Source of the DNA: Lachnospiraceae bacterium | GTDB taxonomy: Bacteria; Bacillota; Clostridia; Lachnospirales; Lachnospiraceae | Reading direction: 5' to 3' | Assembly: GCA_023664345.1 (NCBI GenBank) | Contig: JAMPFQ010000012.1 | Span: 52,990-116,989 of the forward strand | DNA length: 64,000 nt | In this document: piece after piece, positions 59,837-64,000 of the stretch | Position numbering within the stretch: the first letter of the stretch is position 1 | Layout: each line of letters opens with the position of its first letter | Notes under the pieces: model-generated | Told to the model about the DNA's origin: nothing | The model's database searches: none | What the model saw: only the letters and a program-made list of their open reading frames with translations | Translations under genes and position numbers: made by a program

Positions 59837-60466
59837 ATGAACAGTATCTTGGAAAAATGGGGCAAGGATATCGATCTCAAAAAATGGTTCAAAAAGGACA
59901 ATCTGATCGTCCTGATCCTGGTGGGGGTGCTGCTGGTCATTATCGCGCTGCCCACAAGGGACGGCGGAGAAACGGAGACCGAAGACTCTCAGGCGCAAGA
60001 TCTTTCCGCGCAGGAACTTCCGGCGGATAAAGGGGAGACAACAGGCTCCGTGATATCGGATGCGGAGTATGCCGGACAGCTGGAGCAGCGGCTGCGGGAA
60101 ATACTGACCCGGATGGAGGGCGTGGGGAAAGTGCGCGTCATGATCACCCTGAAATCTTCCCAGGAACTGGTGGTGGAGAAAGAGCAGCCTTATCTTAGAT
60201 CCTCCACCAACGAGGGCGACGCCCAGGGGGGGACCCGCTCCGTCAACCAGCTGGAGACGGAGGAAAATACGGTTTACAGGACGGACGGGAGCGTCAGTGA
60301 GCCTTACGTGATCAAGACGCTTCCGCCCCAGATCGAAGGAGTGGTGGTAGTCGCTGAGGGAGCAGGAAGCGGGACTGTGGATCGCACGATCGTGGAAATG
60401 ATACAGGCACTGTTCGGAGTGGAAGCGCATAAAGTAAAAGTGGTAAAAATGGAGTCAGCAGAGTAG
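59837..60466 (+). CDS. spoIIIAG: Stage III sporulation protein AG
   Basis: The 209-residue ring-forming protein has one N-terminal membrane helix (NLIVLILVGVLLVIIALP), an acidic linker, and a forespore-facing ring-building domain (LEQRLREILTRMEGVGKVRVMITL, and after a loop of about 55 residues VVVVAEGAGSGTVDRTIVEMIQALFGV). Length and layout match SpoIIIAG. Its ribosome binding site comes from the repeat array, so its level relative to spoIIIAF may be set there. Confidence 0.93.
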   Translation: MNSILEKWGKDIDLKKWFKKDNLIVLILVGVLLVIIALPTRDGGETETEDSQAQDLSAQELPADKGETTGSVISDAEYAGQLEQRLREILTRMEGVGKVRVMITLKSSQELVVEKEQPYLRSSTNEGDAQGGTRSVNQLETEENTVYRTDGSVSEPYVIKTLPPQIEGVVVVAEGAGSGTVDRTIVEMIQALFGVEAHKVKVVKMESAE

Positions 60467-60525
60467 CATACATCTGTGGAAAGGCTCATACAATGAAGTA
60501 GTAAATCGCAAAGAAGGAGAAAGAC

Positions 60526-61317
60526 GTGAAAAACCTAATCAAAAAAAATCAGCTTATGATCACCGCACTTGCCATTATGATCGCCATTGCAGGCTATCTG
60601 CAGTTTGCGGGTACAGGACTGGAAGAGGAATATCTTGCCACGGAGGGGGATGTTGGCATCGGAGGCGCCAGCGCTGTGGATTCGGGAGGTATCATCACGG
60701 AGAATTACACGGCGGACGGACTTCTGGATCTGTCAGAGGAGGATCTGATGATGGAGGGGCTGACGGAGATTGAAAGCCTGGATTCCGATGTGGATATCAT
60801 CGTGGAAGATTACCTGGACGACGGAATGGAGATTATAGGTATGGAGACCGCGGCGGAGGGAACGGATCTGGCTGAAGCGCAGACCGCTGGGACGGATCAG
60901 GTGACGGGCGCGACGCCCGATGAGGATGAGATTCCCGGTGAGGCCGTGTTTACATCCACCAACGGCGTGACGATCCTTTCCGATGCGAAGCTTTTAAAGG
61001 AGCAGACCAGGGCCAGGAATAAGGAGACTCTTCTGGAGATCATCAGCAGCGAGGGCCTGACCGATGCTCAGAAGCAGGAGGCGGTGGATACCATGGTGCA
61101 GATGACTGCCATTGCGGAAAAGGAAGCGGCAGCAGAGATCCTGCTGGAGGCAAAGGGGTTCAAGGATGTGGTGGTGAGCATTAACGGCAACGCTGTGGAC
61201 GTGGTGGTAAACGCGGCGGAACTGGATGATGTGATGAGAGCACAGATCGAGGACATCGTAAAGAGAAAGACGGAAGTCCCGGCGGAAAATATCATCATAA
61301 GTACTGTGGTGCAGTAA
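60526..61317 (+). CDS. spoIIIAH: Stage III sporulation protein AH
   Basis: The 263-residue protein has an N-terminal helix (LMITALAIMIAIAGYLQF), an acidic linker to about residue 145 and a YscJ/FliF-like ring domain (KETLLEIISSEGLTDAQKQEAV, EILLEAKGFKDVVVSINGNAVDVVV) that binds SpoIIQ across the septum. The linker is longer than in Bacillus, as common in Lachnospiraceae. It is the last gene of the operon, preceded by AAGAAGGAGAAAG. Confidence 0.93.
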   Translation: MKNLIKKNQLMITALAIMIAIAGYLQFAGTGLEEEYLATEGDVGIGGASAVDSGGIITENYTADGLLDLSEEDLMMEGLTEIESLDSDVDIIVEDYLDDGMEIIGMETAAEGTDLAEAQTAGTDQVTGATPDEDEIPGEAVFTSTNGVTILSDAKLLKEQTRARNKETLLEIISSEGLTDAQKQEAVDTMVQMTAIAEKEAAAEILLEAKGFKDVVVSINGNAVDVVVNAAELDDVMRAQIEDIVKRKTEVPAENIIISTVVQ

Positions 61318-61394
61318 ATTTTGAGTATAAATTACATAAATAATATGTTATACTGTCTGTAAAAGCCAAAGACCGTGAAAGGATCATGATCTAC

Positions 61395-62558
61395 ATGAAG
61401 AGAATATTTTTGATCGTACTGGACAGTTTTGGGATCGGGGCTATGGAGGACGCGGCTTCTTATGGGGATGTGGATGTAAATACCTTAAGGAGCGTGTCCG
61501 CCAGTCCTTTTTTCCATGTTCCCAATCTGAGAGAACTGGGATTGTTTGATATCGAAGGCGTCACTGTGGGAGAACCCATGGGGGAGGGGAAGCATAAAGC
61601 TGCCATCGCCCGCCTCAGGGAAGCCTCCAGGGGCAAGGACACCACCATCGGCCATTGGGAGATCGCGGGAGTGTATTCCCCCGAACCGCTGCCCACTTAT
61701 CCGGATGGATTACCGGAGGAAGTGCTTTGGCCTTTCCGGCAGCGGACAGGCAGGGGAGTGCTGTGCAATCTGCCCTACTCCGGCACAAAAGTGATCGCCG
61801 ACTATGGGGAAGAGCATATGCGGACGGGCGACCTGATCGTCTATACCTCCGCGGACAGCGTGTTCCAGATCGCGGCCCATGAGGATGTGGTCCCTGTGGA
61901 ACAGCTGTATGGGTACTGTGAGACCGCCCGGAAGATCCTACAGGGCAGGCATGGCGTGGGAAGAGTGATCGCCCGCCCTTTTACAGGAGAGGCGGGGCAT
62001 TTCGTGAGGACGCCGCGCCGCCATGACTATTCCATGGAGCCGCCCGCCGTTACCATGCTGGATCAGCTGAAGGAAGCGGGGAAGGACGTGATCGCCGTAG
62101 GGAAGATCAGGGATATCTTCGCGGGAAAGGGAATCACGGAAGCGGTGCCCACCAGCGGCAATGAGGAGGGGATTCGGAGGACGCTGGAATGTCTTGATAA
62201 GGATTTCGAGGGGCTCTGCTTTGTGAACCTGGTGGACTTTGATATGCTGTACGGACACAGGCGGGATGTGGACGGCTACGCGAAAGCACTGAGCTATTTT
62301 GATGGGAATCTGTCTGAGATTATGGGAAAGCTGCGTGAGGATGACCTTTTGATGATCACTGCAGATCATGGCTGTGATCCGGCCTATACGGCTACTACGG
62401 ATCATACCAGGGAATATGTGCCTCTTTTGATGTATGCGCCCTCACAGAGGGATTTTTTGCCCAAAAACCTTGGAACACTGGATACATTTGCCAAAATTGG
62501 GGAGACTGTGTTACAATGTTTCGGTATTGCGCCAAAGTTCGGAAGCAGTCCGACCTGA
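61395..62558 (+). CDS. deoB: Phosphopentomutase
   Basis: The 387-residue enzyme interconverts ribose-1-phosphate (and deoxyribose-1-phosphate) with the 5-phosphate for nucleoside salvage. The alkaline phosphatase superfamily motifs are seen: IFLIVLDSFGIG (metal Asp), GKDTTIGHWEIAG (phosphorylated Thr), NLVDFDMLYGHRRD (Asp, His) and ITADHGCDP (Asp, His). I took the start at 61395 (MKRIFLIVLDS); an ATG at 61386 is only 3 bases from AAAGGA. An extended -10 (TGTTATACT) at 61346-61354 upstream is the likely promoter. Confidence 0.95.
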   Translation: MKRIFLIVLDSFGIGAMEDAASYGDVDVNTLRSVSASPFFHVPNLRELGLFDIEGVTVGEPMGEGKHKAAIARLREASRGKDTTIGHWEIAGVYSPEPLPTYPDGLPEEVLWPFRQRTGRGVLCNLPYSGTKVIADYGEEHMRTGDLIVYTSADSVFQIAAHEDVVPVEQLYGYCETARKILQGRHGVGRVIARPFTGEAGHFVRTPRRHDYSMEPPAVTMLDQLKEAGKDVIAVGKIRDIFAGKGITEAVPTSGNEEGIRRTLECLDKDFEGLCFVNLVDFDMLYGHRRDVDGYAKALSYFDGNLSEIMGKLREDDLLMITADHGCDPAYTATTDHTREYVPLLMYAPSQRDFLPKNLGTLDTFAKIGETVLQCFGIAPKFGSSPT

Positions 62559-62657
62559 CGGGACAGGAAGTTCTGCCTGAGGATAAACGCACAGCGGGCT
62601 GACTGTGCGGATCCGTGCGTAATATGAGATCAGATATTTGATGGAGGATCATAACAC

Positions 62658-64000
62658 ATGAGTAACTATACAGAAGAGATCAACCGCCGCCGGACCTTTG
62701 CCATCATTTCCCACCCTGACGCGGGCAAGACTACCCTGACCGAGAAGTTCCTGCTCTACGGAGGAGCCATCAACCTGGCGGGGAGCGTCAAGGGCAAGGC
62801 TACGGCAAGGCATGCAGTGTCCGACTGGATGGAAATCGAGAAGGAGAGAGGTATATCCGTCACCTCCTCCGTGCTACAGTTTGAATATGACGGTTATTGC
62901 ATCAATATCCTGGACACGCCGGGACACCAGGATTTCTCCGAGGACACCTACCGAACCCTGATGGCGGCGGATTCCGCGGTCATGGTCATCGACGCCTCCA
63001 AGGGAGTGGAGGCCCAGACCAGAAAGCTGTTCAAGGTCTGCGGCATGAGGGGCATCCCCATTTTTACGTTCATCAACAAGCTGGACCGGGACGCCAACGA
63101 CACCTTTGACCTGCTGGACGAGATCGAGAAAGAACTTGGCATCGCCACCTGCCCCGTGAACTGGCCCATCGGTTCCGGCAAGGGCTTCAAGGGAGTCTAC
63201 GACAGGGAGAAGAAGTGTGTGATCTCCTATTCCGACACGGAAAAGGGGACGAAAGAGGGCACTGCCACGGAGATCCCCATCCAGGACGAGGCGCGGCTGA
63301 GGGAACTGATCGGCGGCGAGGCAGCGGACAAGCTGCTGGAGGAAGTGGAACTGCTGGACGGCGCCAGCGCGGAGTTTGACTTAAGTGAGGTGCGGGCGGG
63401 AAAGCTGACCCCTGTCTGCTTCGGTTCTGCTCTGACCAACTTCGGCGTGGAGATCTTTTTAAAGCATTTTTTAAATATGGCTACCGCGCCCCTGCCCAGA
63501 AAGGCGGATACCGGACTGATCGATCCTGCGGAAAATGAGTTCAGCGCCTTTGTGTTCAAGATACAGGCCAATATGAACAAGGCCCACAGGGACAGAGTCG
63601 CTTTTATGAGAATCTGTTCCGGGAAGTTCGATGCCCAGATGGAGGTGCGCCATGTGCAGGGGAACAAGGTGATGCGCCTTTCCCAGCCCCAGCAGATCAT
63701 GGCGGACGAGAGAAAGATCTTAAGCGAAGCATACGCGGGAGATATCATCGGCGTGTTCGACCCGGGCATCTTTTCCATCGGGGACACGCTCTGCATGCCG
63801 AAGGATAAGTTCCAGTACGAGGGGATCCCCACCTTTGCCCCGGAGCATTTTGCCAGAGTGCGCCAGATGGATACCATGAAGAGGAAGCAGTTTGTGAAAG
63901 GAATCCAGCAGATCGCCCAGGAGGGCGCCATCCAGATCTTCCAGGAGTTCAATACGGGCATGGAGGAGATCATCGTGGGCGTGGTGGGCGTATTGCAGTT
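62658..64000 (+). CDS. prfC: Peptide chain release factor 3 (3' end outside window)
   Basis: The ATG at 62658 follows GGAGG at 12 bases, and the frame runs without stop to the window end, giving 447 of the usual 525-535 residues. The GTPase motifs are SHPDAGKTTLTEKF (P-loop), GISVTSSVLQFEYDGY (switch I), DTPGHQDFSED (G3), NKLDRD (G4) and GSGKGFKG. RF3 removes class I release factors from the ribosome. LLYGGAINLAGSVKGK and GVFDPGIFSIGDTL mark RF3 rather than EF-G. Confidence 0.95.
   Translation, partial: MSNYTEEINRRRTFAIISHPDAGKTTLTEKFLLYGGAINLAGSVKGKATARHAVSDWMEIEKERGISVTSSVLQFEYDGYCINILDTPGHQDFSEDTYRTLMAADSAVMVIDASKGVEAQTRKLFKVCGMRGIPIFTFINKLDRDANDTFDLLDEIEKELGIATCPVNWPIGSGKGFKGVYDREKKCVISYSDTEKGTKEGTATEIPIQDEARLRELIGGEAADKLLEEVELLDGASAEFDLSEVRAGKLTPVCFGSALTNFGVEIFLKHFLNMATAPLPRKADTGLIDPAENEFSAFVFKIQANMNKAHRDRVAFMRICSGKFDAQMEVRHVQGNKVMRLSQPQQIMADERKILSEAYAGDIIGVFDPGIFSIGDTLCMPKDKFQYEGIPTFAPEHFARVRQMDTMKRKQFVKGIQQIAQEGAIQIFQEFNTGMEEIIVGVVGVLQ

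Overview
The window looks like the chromosome of a spore-forming, anaerobic member of the Clostridia, most likely a Lachnospiraceae. The reasons are a complete spoIIIAA-AH sporulation operon, the anaerobic (early cobalt insertion, Cbi-type) route to cobalamin, strong GGAGG ribosome binding sites, clostridial-style lipoproteins and a moderately GC-rich base composition. This placement is an inference from gene content; no rRNA or tRNA gene is present.

Region 1 (1-24.4 kb) is a corrinoid block. After the end of a MetH-reactivation-like gene, a near-consensus promoter (580-607) drives a cobalamin riboswitch (about 630-832). The following same-strand genes are a lipoprotein-anchored CbiK, a repeat-containing lipoprotein, a BtuFCD/FecBCD-type ABC importer, and then cbiP, cobT, cobU, cobS, a short CobU paralogue, cobC, cbiB, cbiC, cbiD, cbiF, cbiG, cbiH, a cbiJ-cbiE-cbiT triple fusion and cbiA. 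Together they take cobalt-sirohydrochlorin to cobalamin. CbiL and a corrinoid adenosyltransferase are not visible here. A cysteine-rich small protein and a DUF1538 membrane protein with a tandem PII-like partner close the block.

Region 2 (24.4-35.8 kb) holds a polysaccharide deacetylase lipoprotein, a 58-residue gene, a 1080-residue Hsp70-like ATPase with a long low-complexity insert, a divergent MBOAT/DHHW cell-surface acyltransferase pair, and a hypothetical / zinc-ribbon membrane / ankyrin trio.

Region 3 (35.8-45.9 kb) is visibly more AT-rich and accessory. It has three small minus-strand genes, an AbiE type IV toxin-antitoxin pair under a promoter embedded in a perfect 18-bp inverted repeat, and a two-gene set encoding a HEPN-SNF2 helicase and a Sacsin/Hsp90-type GHKL ATPase with a C-terminal zinc-ribbon-like cluster. 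This pair is the best candidate for an under-described defence system in the window.

Region 4 (46-64 kb) returns to core-like genes: an ECF sigma / membrane protein / ABC exporter operon, sn-glycerol-1-phosphate dehydrogenase, two envelope-associated genes, a PilZ plus degenerate HD-GYP protein coupled to a transglutaminase-like protein, spoIIIAA-AH, deoB and the start of prfC, which runs off the end.

Cutting across regions is a family of modular hairpin elements (about 1.0, 6.9, 21.7, 33.6 and 59.7 kb). Each lies in the same orientation directly upstream of a start codon and shares outer arms plus a terminal GGAACTGGAATAGGAG-like segment that can supply the ribosome binding site, while the interior stems differ in sequence but keep their pairing.
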